Positions 52,815 to 62,376 of a stretch of DNA of 64,000 nucleotides are shown here, piece by piece (the stretch's first letter is position 1; each line of letters opens with the position of its first letter). Both the position numbers and the translations under genes were made by a program. Source of the DNA: Pycnococcus provasolii (taxonomy: Eukaryota; Chlorophyta; Pseudoscourfieldiophyceae; Pseudoscourfieldiales; Pycnococcaceae); contig OW568862.1 in NCBI GenBank assembly GCA_938743325.2, positions 597,501-661,500 of the forward strand, in the 5' to 3' direction. The notes below the pieces were generated by a model. That model was not told the origin of the DNA. It did no database searches and worked only from the letters and a program-made list of their open reading frames with translations.

Positions 52815-54698
52815 TCAAACGCACTCGCCTGACCAGCGAAATGCTGCCTCCTCCTCCTCCTCCTCCTCGAGCAAAAACTCGTCGTCCTCCTCCTCCTCGT
52901 CGTCGCCGTCCTCCTCTTCGAAATGGAGGGGATTCGCCTCAACCACCCTTCCAGAAACGCAAGGATCGCCTATTCGTAGCAGGCGACGTAGACGATCCAT
53001 CGCACGACGCAGTGCGCGCTTGCTGTCGTCAAACACGTCCGCATCCTCCTCGTTGTCGTCGGAGGCGCCACACGCATCCAGCAACTTCTGCGACAATGCT
53101 TTCCAACTCGATTCCACCATCATGCCTCGATTCGCATTGGCGCAGCTGCACAAAGCGTCCGCCATCGAAGCCATCGAAGAGGCATCCTCCACGCTCAGCA
53201 AACTGGAGCGCACATCTTGCCGTGCACACCATCGAGCGATGACCTCGCCCAACTCTCCAACACAGGCGTCGACAAAAAATGCGCCTGCACGTGCGTTGCT
53301 TGTGCAATGCGACCACAACGTGTCGAGCACAGGCTCGGGAATCGTACCAACGCGAGCGAGTATGCGACACGCATCCCACGCCGCAGATGCTTCGTCGACG
53401 TCCGCGGAAGATATCAGAGGAATCGCAACGCCCTCGAGGAATGTTGTCACCTCCACATCCTCCTCCCACTCACATGCATCCTCTGGTCTCACCAGAAGAC
53501 TCTCAAGCACACTCAGGCGAAGATCCACCTGCGAGTGTGGGATGTCACGCATCGCGTCGTGCACAAATTCGAGCCACGCGATCAATGCAGTCGTGTTAGG
53601 CGGCCCACCGCCTCGACGCCATGCGACCAGCGCAGCCTTAAGGCGCGTCCACGCACCTTGCGCGAGCCAGGCTCGCACGGCGTTCGTGACCACACTCGCC
53701 GCTGCGGCGCGTGCAGCCGAGCAGGCGCTGCCCCCTCTCCTCAGGCTCTGCACCGCCGAACACAACGCGAGCGCATCCAGCGCGTCGCGTGCATCGTCGC
53801 GTGCACCTGACTTCTGCAGGCACGTCGCGGCACCTGCTACGAGCGTGTTGGCGCAAGCGTCGCCGACATGAGGTACAAGCGCGCATGCACAAGCGCGCGT
53901 CTCGCCCTCTTCGGTGGCAGCGGCGAATGGCACGGCTCGCGTCACCGATGGCAGCACAGCCGCGACGTTTCCACCGTTTTGTTCTGCAACGCGTAGCGCT
54001 ACGACCAGCGCCGCACGCAGCGCACCCTGGTCTTCAGAACCATCGCACTTTAGCGCCTCGTTCACTGAAGTACGTGTCGCACTCTCAGGCTCTTCACAGG
54101 TAAGCTGCGCACAGGTAAGCTGCGCGCACAGGTAAGCTGCGACGGCTTCGCAGGCAGACTCTGCAACTGAGTCGCCCATGCCGCCGCACCGTCCGTGGCG
54201 TGCGACACTCCACAGCACCGCGGCGTCGTCGTGCCCAAGCCACGAAGGCGCGACGCGAACGTGCGCCGCCACGGCGTGCAGCGCCGCCACGCGAACGCTA
54301 ACGCACGGCACGTTGTCGCGCGTGGCGATGTCCCGCGCGGTGTCTGCAAGCTGCGGAGGTGCAAGTTGCGCTGTATGACGCAGAAGGATGAGAGCGGCAC
54401 GCATGCTCGCCACGTCCTCCGACGCCAGCGCTTGCGCCATGGCTTCTGCCCCGCCGGCGTCCATGATTGATCTCGCGCTGCACGTGCCAAGCATTTCTGC
54501 GGCGCGTTCGGGTGCTCTTGCGCACGCGAGACATCCGAATTCCGTCGGTTTGCACAGGTCAAAGTCTCTGCACGTGTTTGTGATACGCGCGAGGAGTCGT
54601 ACGATGACTCGAGGCGTCCGATGACTTCTTTTTTGAGTACTGGCACCACCACAAGGGTGACAAAAAAGGTCATCGAAGGCTCCAAGGACCATCGTCAC
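52815..54698 (-). CDS. Alpha-helical (ARM/HEAT-like) repeat protein with acidic tail
   Basis: 627 residues, one exon, Ala-rich with regular helices of about 40-residue period (for example DVASMRAALILLRHTAQLAP; VRVAALHAVAAHVRVAPSWL; SVAESACEAVAAYLCAQL; ALRAALVVALRVAEQNGGNV), consistent with an ARM/HEAT solenoid; no family can be named. A small in-frame duplication gives CAQLTCAQLTC. The C-terminus is strongly acidic (EEEDGDDEEEEDDEFLLEEE and further Glu), coded by GAG/GAC runs. The first ~40 residues (VLGAFDDLFCHPCGGAST) may be untranslated or misread; the start is uncertain. It is divergent from DPH6 with 285 bases between ATGs. Confidence 0.55.
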   Translation of the reverse strand: MTMVLGAFDDLFCHPCGGASTQKRSHRTPRVIVRLLARITNTCRDFDLCKPTEFGCLACARAPERAAEMLGTCSARSIMDAGGAEAMAQALASEDVASMRAALILLRHTAQLAPPQLADTARDIATRDNVPCVSVRVAALHAVAAHVRVAPSWLGHDDAAVLWSVARHGRCGGMGDSVAESACEAVAAYLCAQLTCAQLTCEEPESATRTSVNEALKCDGSEDQGALRAALVVALRVAEQNGGNVAAVLPSVTRAVPFAAATEEGETRACACALVPHVGDACANTLVAGAATCLQKSGARDDARDALDALALCSAVQSLRRGGSACSAARAAAASVVTNAVRAWLAQGAWTRLKAALVAWRRGGGPPNTTALIAWLEFVHDAMRDIPHSQVDLRLSVLESLLVRPEDACEWEEDVEVTTFLEGVAIPLISSADVDEASAAWDACRILARVGTIPEPVLDTLWSHCTSNARAGAFFVDACVGELGEVIARWCARQDVRSSLLSVEDASSMASMADALCSCANANRGMMVESSWKALSQKLLDACGASDDNEEDADVFDDSKRALRRAMDRLRRLLRIGDPCVSGRVVEANPLHFEEEDGDDEEEEDDEFLLEEEEEEEAAFRWSGECV

Positions 54699-54808
54699 GA
54701 CATGATCCTAAAAAAAACAAAACAAAAAACAAAACAAGACGACGAAACCACACCTTGGGGCTCGAAACCAAACCAACACACCCCGAGAAGAACATGGAGG
54801 ACGGTAAA

Positions 54809-54856
54809 CCCTAACCCTAACCCTAACCCTAACCCTAACCCTAACCCTAACCCTAA
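54809..54856 (+). repeat. Interstitial telomere-type array (CCCTAA)8
   Basis: Eight perfect CCCTAA units, followed by CCCG and two degenerate units (ACCCTAATCCTAAA). It lies in the 285-base divergent promoter between the helical-repeat gene and DPH6, about 128 bases before the DPH6 ATG; coding genes on both sides exclude a chromosome end. Confidence 0.95.
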
Positions 54857-54983
54857 CCCGAATTTCCGAATACCCTAATCCTAAAATCAGGATGGATGGA
54901 TGGGGGTGGTTTTCGCGTACACTTATGAGCCGATTGAGCGGCATTATTGCACCAAACCAAACCAAGTGGTTGCTAATATAACT

Positions 54984-56886
54984 ATGGCGGCTTCAGCTTC
55001 TTCAACTTCAAGCGAGTGCCGTGTCGTCGGTCTGGTCAGTGGTGGGAAAGATTCCTTCTACAGCTTGCACCTCGTACTTTCCGGTATTCTGTCATCGTCT
55101 TCTGGTGGTGATGGTGATGGTGGTGGTGATGGTGGTGATGGCGCCTTGGGTGACAATGTTACATCGGATCATCATTCGCGTCGTCGATCATTTCCGTCAA
55201 AATTCTGCCTCGCATGTCTCGCGAACGTCGCTCCGTGTATGGAGCCCCCCCAAGAAGGAGGAGGAATTACACATTCACCTACGGCGTCTTCTTCTTGTAT
55301 GGACGGGGCGTCAGAGGAAATATCTCTTGCTTGTGATGATGCAGCTACAGACCTGGACTCGTACATGTTCCAGTCCATTGGACATAACGTCATCGAAGCG
55401 TACGCATCCATGATGCAAGTGCCGCTGCTAAGAAGAACCAGCGCTATGAAACGGAAAAATGATAGCCTGTCGTACGTGCCAACACAAGGTGACGAGGTGG
55501 AAGACTTGGCCAAGCTGCTCGTCGCGGCACGCGTCAGGTATCACGCAACACACGCGTGCTGTGGAGCCATCTTATCCGACTACCAGCGCGTGCGATTCGA
55601 AAACGCGTGCACGGTGGCGAAGCTCGTTCCGCTCGCACCCATGTGGCAGAGAAGCCAGAGAAGGCTTCTCAAGGAAATGGTTAGAGACGGACTGGACGCG
55701 GCTGTCGTGAAGGTGGCGGCGCTTGGACTCGACCCCACGAAGCACCTTGGCAAAACAATTGCGCAGCTTGCTCCCCACTTGGACAGGCTCGAGCGAGAAT
55801 ATGGCGTGCACAGCTGCGGCGAAGGCGGCGAGTATGAAACCATCGTGCTCGCCTTTCCCGCTCTCTTCCGCGAGGCACGCCTGCACGTAACGAAGGCGCG
55901 CGCCACGCCCCCACATGCCGCCGGAGACAGCGTCGTGGGTGCATGGGTCGTCGACGCATTTGAGGTGATCGGCGCGAGCACGAAGGCGGGGGAGGCGTGT
56001 GCCGTGTCGCAAGTCAACGACCACGATGACGAAGACGCAATGCAGCCGCCACCAGCTGCCACCGTAAACGGAAAAGATGCGGCAGAGATGCGAGCTGACG
56101 TTCGCGTTGGCACCTGGCGCTCGAAGCACTCGCTTCACATCTGTGCCACCGCGCCGATGCGCGGCGACGATGACGACGACGCGGTGCAGGCTGCGCTAGA
56201 CGCAGCTTCCAAGGCTGCACGATCGGCTGGCGTTGCCGACGGTCTCGGCAGTGCACACTATGTGACATTCTGCGTGCCTCGCATGTCCCGCTTTGCGGAT
56301 GTCAACAAGCACTACGCGGGCCATATGCCGGCATGCGATCCACCCGCGAGGTGCTGCCTCGAAATGGCGGGTGGCGCCGCCTCGTGCGCGGTGGAGGTGT
56401 CCTTCCCCGCACCGCTGTCCAAACTCGCGCAGATGCTCGCGGCGAAGGCACCGCCTGGGAGCGTACGTCCTGCTCGTGACGTCATGCATGTGCAGAGCAT
56501 TTCGCCTTGGGCGCCGAGCTGCATCGGCCCGTACGCGCAGATGAACCGCGCGCTGGGATTTCGTCACTACGCTGGCGTCATCGCGCTTGATCCATGGAGC
56601 ATGGAACTTGTGCATGTGCCCTCGGGAAATATTGAAGAGCAGGCTTCGCTCGAGGCGAGGCGCGTTTTTGCATCGCTACATGCACTCTATCGGCGTCACG
56701 GACGTGATGTGCTGCGAGACACCTTCGCCGCGGTGGCGTACACCTCGGGAGCATCGGCTGATGATGCGCCCAATCGCGTTATGCAGGCGCTTGATCTAGT
56801 CCAGGATGGCTTGGTGCACGGTGCCGTTGATACGAGGTTTGTGGATGCTCTACGTTCCCATGCTGGCCTGGCACGACCGTGGGACA

Positions 56887-56918
<32 letters not shown>

Positions 56919-57083
56919 TATGACAATGGCATGGAGGAAGAGGGGGAGGAGGAAGTGCGACCGTACGCAAAGTCGTTAAGCAAATCTCATCCTCCCTCAC
57001 TTGTGCTAGTTGCGGACGTGGGTGCTCTTCCTCGTGGTGCTCGTTTCGAATTGATCGTGAACGCTTTGGATGAGAGTTGGGAG

Positions 57084-57121
<38 letters not shown>

Positions 57122-57533
57122 AGACGGCGCCATCAACGTGGATTCTCGTCGACGAGCACGGTACATGGTGGCAGAGGACTCCTTCGCCGGAGCTTTCGTC
57201 AGATTACGTGGCGGTAGCGCCGCGGCGTGCACCACGTACGCGTGGTGTACCCCCGAGGAGATTGCGAGCGTTGGCTGGAGCGCGTGCGCGTCGGCAGCAA
57301 TGCAGCGTGCGCTTTCTCGCCTTCCTTGGCGTGGCTTGACCTCGTCGGACGCAACGCACATTCGCGTTTATGCGACCGTTGAAGTTGGTAGCACGGAGGA
57401 GTGTGACATTCGTGAAGGTCTGGGCGATCGTGCGAATGCGCTCATCGTTGCTTGTCGTGCTTTGGGCACTCGCGTGCGAGGCTTGAAGAAGAGCATCGGT
57501 CTAGCCGTTGAAATGCATGCGATCGTAATGTGA
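54984..57533 (+). CDS. DPH6: Diphthine--ammonia ligase with two RidA-like domains
   Basis: 849 residues from ATG 54984. The PP-loop ATP pyrophosphatase domain starts CRVVGLVSGGKDSFYSLHLV and ends GLDPTKHLGKTIAQLAPHLD and EYGVHSCGEGGEYETIVLAF, the signature of the DPH6/ATPBD4 family. Two YjgF/RidA-like domains follow (about residues 390-490 and from HVQSISPWAPSCIGPYAQMN onward), the architecture known from yeast and plants. It amidates diphthine on elongation factor 2 using ammonia and ATP, in the cytosol. Unusual are a Gly/Asp insert just after the PP-loop (GGDGDGGGDGGDG) and two runs of consecutive Asp codons (near 56888-56918 and 57095-57120) made of GAC repeats. TGTAA at 57552-57556 follows the stop. 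Confidence 0.92.
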
Positions 57534-57551
57534 AATTATTGTTATGTGTTG

Positions 57552-57556
57552 TGTAA
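57552..57556 (+). promoter_or_regulatory. Candidate TGTAA poly(A) signal of DPH6
   Basis: TGTAA about 19 bases after the stop, with a second TCTGTAAGTG about 13 bases on; the flanking sequence is AT-rich compared with the coding region. Confidence 0.4.
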
Positions 57557-57827
57557 TTAATTCTGTAAGTGTTATTTTTCATTGGATAAGGAAAACAGAT
57601 ATTTATTTCAGTTTTCCAAGCTATTAGGGGTTAAGGAAATTCTCTGTCAATTTTCTCTATTACGTCATAATACTACCGTGACATGGAAATTCGGGAGGGG
57701 AGGGATTTTTTAGCCACAGAAAACAGACTGTACGAACACGTTTTTTTATGGGTCGTGCCGCAAATTTTCATTTTACTTTTTATAAATCAAGCACGACGAC
57801 GACGACGACGACGACGACGCTCCCGTC

Positions 57828-59480
57828 ATGGTTGCCATTTGCAGGCACTGTCGCCGGGAGAGGGCAGACTACATCTGCGAGAGCCACCTTCAATTCAATC
57901 AAGATTCTGGACTCTATCAGTACGAGCCTATGCCGTTGTGCGCGAAGTGCGACGCGCTTGTGCACGTGTCAGGCTCACCTGAGCTGTTTCACACGCGCAT
58001 CCAAATTTGTCATGTATGCCGTGAGATGAAGTCAGACGTGTTTTGCGTGGACGAGCGCACGGTCATGTGCAGTGGGTGCGACCTTGTCACACACTCCAAT
58101 CCGGCCAATGCTTCTCACCTGCGAACATCGTTTCCATCTGCCGTGCGTCACTTCGAGGCTACTGGTTCCTTGCCCAACAAGGATTCGTCGATCCTATGGC
58201 TTCCGCCGATGGACGCGGCTGCCGCTGCTTCTTATCCCTCGGGAGCGGCGGGACCAGGTCAGCAGCAGCAGCAGCAGCAGCAGCAGCAAGAACAACAACA
58301 ACAGTCGCCATCCAGTGGACATCGGCGGCAGGTGGTGCGCAGCATCTCTGCGCCAGTAGCAACAACATGGCGTCCGGATCAGATGGAGGATCGTACAGTT
58401 CATGCTGCCGGCGCCTTCAAGAGAGGCTCGCTCGATTACCCAACCACTCCACGCGATACCGATCCACAGTACGATCCAATACCACTCTCATCACTGTTGT
58501 TCGATGACAATGATCGTCTTCGGGAAAATGAATTGGAAATGCGTCCTGCTGCCTCGGGCACGAAGATGGAGCCCGGCAAGAGGCCAAAGACTGCGCCCGC
58601 CACCGCAGGTAAGCGCGATTACGACTGTCCAAAGGAAAAGAGACGTGCTACTGCTGTAGCGCCGTCGGCGTTACCTTACGAGGTGAAAAAGTTCGAGGAT
58701 GACATTTTTCAGCTCTTCGTCAATGCCTCAAACGAACCCCAGAGTGACTATGGCAGCGGCGGGAGCACGCTCCTTCCAGTGCCCGAGGATGCAGCGTTCG
58801 AAGCGATGATTAACAGCGAAGCTGGCATGGTGAATCAGCTGTTCTCGGAAATGGGTGCATCGCCGGCATTGGATAGGGAGGACTGTGCGCATGGTGATGG
58901 CTGGCCAAGTGGAGACACAATCATGGACGGGAGAGACGACGACCTGAATGTATCACCGCGAATATTTGTCCGCGAGGATACTCCAAACATTTTACATGGT
59001 GTGCAAACACAGGATCGTTGGGCGGGAGGAAACACGCACCTGCCCGATGGCACGACAACGCGGATTGGCACTTCGCCACCGCCGACACCGTTGTCGCTTC
59101 CAGCTGACACTGCGATCGTACAAATTCCCGTTGGAATGCGTCTTGTTCAGGTTACTAATCCCAGCGGTGAAGTGCAGCTCGTGCTTGAGCATGAATCAGC
59201 ACCGCCGCAGCAGCAGACAGTCTTGGCACCGCTGATTCAGAGGGGGCTAGAGCCAACGCCATTGCTTGACGATGGAGCAATGCAGCTACTGCAACCTGAC
59301 GAGCATCAACTGGCGCGTCTCGCACAAATTAGAGATAGGCGAAAGAATTCGACATTCACCTCGACGATGCGGTATGCTCAACGCTTCGTGCGTCAGCAGG
59401 AGGCACTGCAACAATCATACGAGCTCACACTTGAACGTTCTCATCCGAATAACGATGGCGAAAAGCCGCAGAAAATTTAA
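57828..59480 (+). CDS. Double B-box / CCT-type (CONSTANS-like) regulator
   Basis: 550 residues. B-box 1 (about 5-62): CRHCRRERADYICESH, then LCAKCDALVHV; it has an unusual insert (NQDSGLYQYEP) before the second Cys pair. B-box 2 (about 61-102): CHVCREMKSDVFCVDERTVM, CSGCDLVTH, NASH, the textbook C-x2-C-x8-C...C-x2-C-D-x3-H-x8-H spacing. A polyQ tract coded by CAG/CAA runs (about 58261-58300) follows, then a long disordered acidic region. The C-terminus LARLAQIRDRRKNSTFTSTM and RYAQRFVRQQEAL fits a diverged CCT motif (REARVxRYREKRKxRxFxKxIRYAxRK). B-box plus CCT proteins in plants and algae act in light and clock control of transcription. TGTAA at 59519-59523 follows. CCT assignment is less sure than the B-boxes. 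Confidence 0.8.
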   Translation: MVAICRHCRRERADYICESHLQFNQDSGLYQYEPMPLCAKCDALVHVSGSPELFHTRIQICHVCREMKSDVFCVDERTVMCSGCDLVTHSNPANASHLRTSFPSAVRHFEATGSLPNKDSSILWLPPMDAAAAASYPSGAAGPGQQQQQQQQQQEQQQQSPSSGHRRQVVRSISAPVATTWRPDQMEDRTVHAAGAFKRGSLDYPTTPRDTDPQYDPIPLSSLLFDDNDRLRENELEMRPAASGTKMEPGKRPKTAPATAGKRDYDCPKEKRRATAVAPSALPYEVKKFEDDIFQLFVNASNEPQSDYGSGGSTLLPVPEDAAFEAMINSEAGMVNQLFSEMGASPALDREDCAHGDGWPSGDTIMDGRDDDLNVSPRIFVREDTPNILHGVQTQDRWAGGNTHLPDGTTTRIGTSPPPTPLSLPADTAIVQIPVGMRLVQVTNPSGEVQLVLEHESAPPQQQTVLAPLIQRGLEPTPLLDDGAMQLLQPDEHQLARLAQIRDRRKNSTFTSTMRYAQRFVRQQEALQQSYELTLERSHPNNDGEKPQKI

Positions 59481-59518
59481 TAAGTAGAGTCTGGTGCCTT
59501 TGGAATCTCCAAATGTTA

Positions 59519-59523
59519 TGTAA
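59519..59523 (+). promoter_or_regulatory. Candidate TGTAA poly(A) signal of B-box gene
   Basis: TGTAA about 39 bases after the B-box stop; it also lies at the edge of the minus-strand dioxygenase fragment. Confidence 0.4.
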
Positions 59524-59533
59524 GCCACGCGTT

Positions 59534-59863
59534 TTACGAGCATCTGCCAAAAAACTTTAACCTTGTGTATTCGTTCAAAGTGACTCCAGGAGTTGACTCG
59601 TACGAGAGCACAGCGAGCACCCTCGGAAGCACGCCGTGCACGGGCGTCACTCTGTGCAAGTGCTCGTTCCCACGTATTAAGACGACGCTTCCTGCGCGCA
59701 CGTTGGCTTGCTCCGGTTTTTGCTCTCCGCTGAGTACGCGCTTCACGCGCGCGGCATCCTCGCTCGCGTCATTAGCTGGCCTTGCTTGTCGTACGTATTC
59801 GAAGATACCACCCTCGTCCGGTTCTTGCAGAAGCATCGTCACGGCGATACCACCGTTGTCATA
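59534..59863 (-). pseudogene. C-terminal fragment of a 2-oxoglutarate/Fe(II) dioxygenase
   Basis: Minus-strand frame of about 109 codons: YDNGGIAVTMLLQEPDEGGI, FEYVRQAR, then GSVVLIRGNEHLHRVTPVHG, LPRVLAVLSYESTPGV, LNEYTRLKFFGR. This matches the C-terminal half of 2OG dioxygenases with H-x-D (usually HxDxxxxAVTLLLQ) and a distal HRVTP histidine and Arg. The first metal ligand His and everything before it are missing: the codon before YDNGG is the TAA that ends the neighbouring membrane-protein gene, in the same frame. No splice acceptor could supply the missing half. A short ATG-started version of 102 residues exists but would lack half the iron site. I read it as a gene fragment. Confidence 0.65.
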
Positions 59864-60427
59864 TTAACGTTTCCCTTTTGACGCCTTCAACAATAATGCC
59901 TTGTGTAAGCTCAGCGCCGTCACGACGCCTAGCGTGACGTGCAGTGTCGCCGCCCCTCCAGCAGAGATTTTGAGCGCGTTGTCCGTTAACCTCGGAATCT
60001 GAGCGAGCGCAATGGCGATGTGGTAAGCAATCATACCCTCCGCCATCGGCCTTCTTGCCGCGTCATCCTTCGCCGTAGCAGCGCGGAAGCACCCCACTCC
60101 GAGCGCAGCGATCGCGACGGCAAACCACCGCGCGGCCTCCGCCACGCCTGGCGTCGTTGCCGCCGCCGGGAAGACTACCACGGGATATGCGACTGTCGCG
60201 GCAGCGGCGAGCGTCTCGACGACGGCGTTGACGCGCATCGTGGTGTTGAGCGAAGGTACGCCTAGATTCGCCATCGCGACGGTTCGAGACAGACCCGGCC
60301 TCAACGCAGCTCGCGCATGCCAAACCTGAACTCCACCCCCGGATCCACGCGGGTGCAGAATGCGTGAAATACGCGAGCACTTAAGAGTACCACCACTACC
60401 ACCATGACGACGAGGAGTTGTCGCCAT
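59864..60427 (-). CDS. Small multi-pass membrane protein, unrecognised
   Basis: 187 residues from ATG 60427 (an upstream in-frame ATG at 60490 adds 21). A basic leader (about 1-70: TPRRHGGSGG, RISRILHPRG) could be an organelle transit peptide. Four hydrophobic segments follow: VVETLAAAATVAYPVVVFPA; ARWFAVAIAALGVGCF; GMIAYHIAIALAQI; TLHVTLGVVTALSLHKAL. It ends KASKGKR. The general layout resembles small four-helix membrane proteins but I recognise no family. A MITE lies 69 bases upstream of the start, and a dioxygenase fragment follows the stop in the same frame. Confidence 0.6.
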   Translation of the reverse strand: MATTPRRHGGSGGTLKCSRISRILHPRGSGGGVQVWHARAALRPGLSRTVAMANLGVPSLNTTMRVNAVVETLAAAATVAYPVVVFPAAATTPGVAEAARWFAVAIAALGVGCFRAATAKDDAARRPMAEGMIAYHIAIALAQIPRLTDNALKISAGGAATLHVTLGVVTALSLHKALLLKASKGKR

Positions 60428-60495
60428 TGAACGGAAATGATTCGGAATTGAAAACCTGGAGGTCTGTCTTAAATATGTACCACGAATCAAACCTC

Positions 60496-60987
60496 TGTAG
60501 GAAGGGGGGGTGCGGAAAGTCCGGCCTCACGGAAAGTCCGGCCTCTTCCCCCATCGATGGACAAATTTCCCCGTGATGAGGAGAGGTATGCCAGGAGGTT
60601 GCCGATGTGTTTCCCCGATCAAACTCCCCCACAACGGGTTTTCCCGTTATAAGTAGGCAAAAATTAATGGCGCTGGCGCTGGTTGTGTGCGTGCGTTTTA
60701 TCACCTCCGTTGATGGGCAGTTGTAGAGCATACATAGAGCAACCGCCAGCGAGAAACCTCGTCTTTATCTGACCTGAAACGGAGCAGTTATCCATGGTGT
60801 TCATAATGGCCATATAACCATAGATTTGGTCGGGATCTGATCAAAACTCTCTTTTCAGGGTCTTAGCGATTTTCGCCATTTTCCAGGTCCATTTTCTCGA
60901 ATTCCCGTTAACACGGGGAAATTTGTCCATCAGGGGGAGAGGCCGGACTTTCCGTGGAGGCCGGACTTTCCGCACCCCCTTCCTACA
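60496..60987. mobile_element. MITE with ~78-base terminal inverted repeats
   Basis: The ends are long imperfect inverted repeats: left arm 60496-60575, right arm 60912-60987. Outermost bases are TGTAGGAAGG and its complement CCTTCCTACA. Each arm carries two direct copies of CGGAAAGTCCGGCCTC and then GGACAAATTTCCCCGTG. The arms differ by a few indels. The 336-base centre has no coding frame, so the element is non-autonomous. No clear target-site duplication is seen in the flanks (ACCTC against AAGCT). Superfamily cannot be told. It sits just upstream of the membrane-protein gene. Confidence 0.85.
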
Positions 60988-61930
60988 AAGCTAAACTTTA
61001 CCAACGAAACGAAACGTAACGAAACGAAACCCCATCACCGCATGATTCCACCCACTTCAACCACATTTCTTCTTCACTATGGTAAGGCTTAGCATTCCCT
61101 TCTTGACCACCTCCATGACCGCATAAATTTTACATACTGTAGTCTCTACGATAGTCTAGGGTGGTACTGTATGCATGGAGGGAAATATTTGCGGCCGCGA
61201 AATAGAATGCAAATGCGGGAGGGACCCGTTGCCAAGTGCCAACAGGTGTTGCCAACCCTGGTATACAACCCACGGGTCCCTTTGAAGTTGTGGGGAGCAA
61301 GGCAAGGCAAGGCAACAAGGGGCAGGGGGCAAGGGGCAAGGGAAGGTGGGCAAGGTGGACCTGCAAGTTGTAAACTTCACGGTAAAGTTTACACTATTGT
61401 GGGTGGAAGAGAGCGGAGCATGAGTAGTCAGTTTCCTCTTCTTGTTCCTCATCTGCTTCCTCATTCTCTTCACCCTCATCATCTCGTTGTCACCCTCGTC
61501 ATGGCCGTCCTCGACAAGAACGACTTCCTCCTCCGGCCCCATCGCCGACCGCCCGACCCCTTTCCCATCGTAGCTACTTTTGGATCGCAGGATTACAGTA
61601 CAGCTATCGTAGTAGGGTTACAGCTACAGCTATCATAGGGTTACAGCTAAAGGTAGGGTTGAAAGCTAGAGTTCGCGTGTTAGGGTTTAAGGTCGTGTTC
61701 GCGTGTTAGGGTTTAAGGGTTTAAGGTCGTGTTCGCGTGTTAGGGTTGAAAGCTAAGGTTAGTGTTCGCGTGTTCGCGTGTTAGGGTTTAAGGGTTTAAG
61801 GGTTTAAGGCATTTGTGTTCCAGTCGAGCTTGGATGCAGGTCAGCCCCTTCCGGCCACCTTTAATTAGGCCCTGATTCAGGCGAAAAACGTCTTTAATTA
61901 GGCCCTAGGGCATAATTAAAGACTTTAGTT
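60988..61930. other. Intergenic region rich in repeats, no gene
   Basis: Contains ACGAAACGAAACGTAACGAAACGAAAC near 61000, ACGATAGTCTAGG near 61148, AAGGCAAGGCAAGGCAACAAGGGG near 61300, the telomere-like array at 61655-61811, and two TTTAATTAGGCCCT copies (about 61859 and 61892). The frame at 61171-61638 has no recognisable content. Confidence 0.5.
61655..61811 (+). repeat. Telomere-like minisatellite GTTCGCGTGTTAGGGTTTAAG
   Basis: About four irregular copies of a unit GTTCGCGTGTTAGGGTT followed by one to three TAAGGGT-like units and GGTCGT. TTAGGG and TTTAAGGG words are frequent but interrupted by the GTTCGCGTG insert, unlike a pure telomere. Confidence 0.8.
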
Positions 61931-62130
61931 ATGGGGTCAGTTTGGTCGCAGATTTTGCGAAGGACGCGAGTTTGGGGGTTTGCCGGGGTGCGCCAGGCGC
62001 TCAGTGCTGACAACACCACCACCACTGCCACTGGCGCTTTACATTCAGCGGAACGCCTGGCGGCGCGCACAGCCAGGACGCAGTACGACAGGACCGAGGT
62101 GTGCGGGCAGTGCCCTGCCGACGCAGCGTG

Positions 62131-62376
62131 ATGGTCAACGTCGACGACGACACGGACAACTCCGTGGTCGTCACCACCTCGACCTTGCGCGGAGGCTTGG
62201 AAGGACATCTGCAGTGCCATGTGCAGTGCCAAGGGGCGAACAAGCAGGGCTTCACCCACGCGTTCGTACCGACGAATCCGAACGCCACAGGCAAGCGGTT
62301 CACGGCAACGACACGGCCATGTGTCGTCATCACCGAGGAGTTCGAGAAGGCCTGCAAGCGTCGGCATGGACACTGA
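62131..62376 (+). CDS. Small frame of unknown function, maybe a gene fragment
   Basis: 81 residues: MVNVDDDTDNSVVVTTSTLR, then LQCHVQCQGANKQGFTHAFV, NATGKRFTATTRPCVVITEE. The composition looks coding, but no family is recognised. Its first 16 residues are repeated at the start of the ZIP-like frame (48-base DNA duplication). Its TGA overlaps the ATG of that frame (TGATG). The frame may be the remnant of a gene into which ZIP sequence was joined. Confidence 0.3.
   Translation: MVNVDDDTDNSVVVTTSTLRGGLEGHLQCHVQCQGANKQGFTHAFVPTNPNATGKRFTATTRPCVVITEEFEKACKRRHGH

Noticed and set aside
54809-54856. Chromosome end (true telomere)
   Set aside because: Only eight units, flanked on both sides by intact genes; interstitial array instead.
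59534-59842. A complete small gene of 102 residues
   Set aside because: It would begin within the conserved core of a dioxygenase and lack one of the two N-terminal iron ligands; a fragment is more likely.
61171-61638. 155-codon plus frame
   Set aside because: Overlaps simple repeats and intergenic words; no recognisable content.
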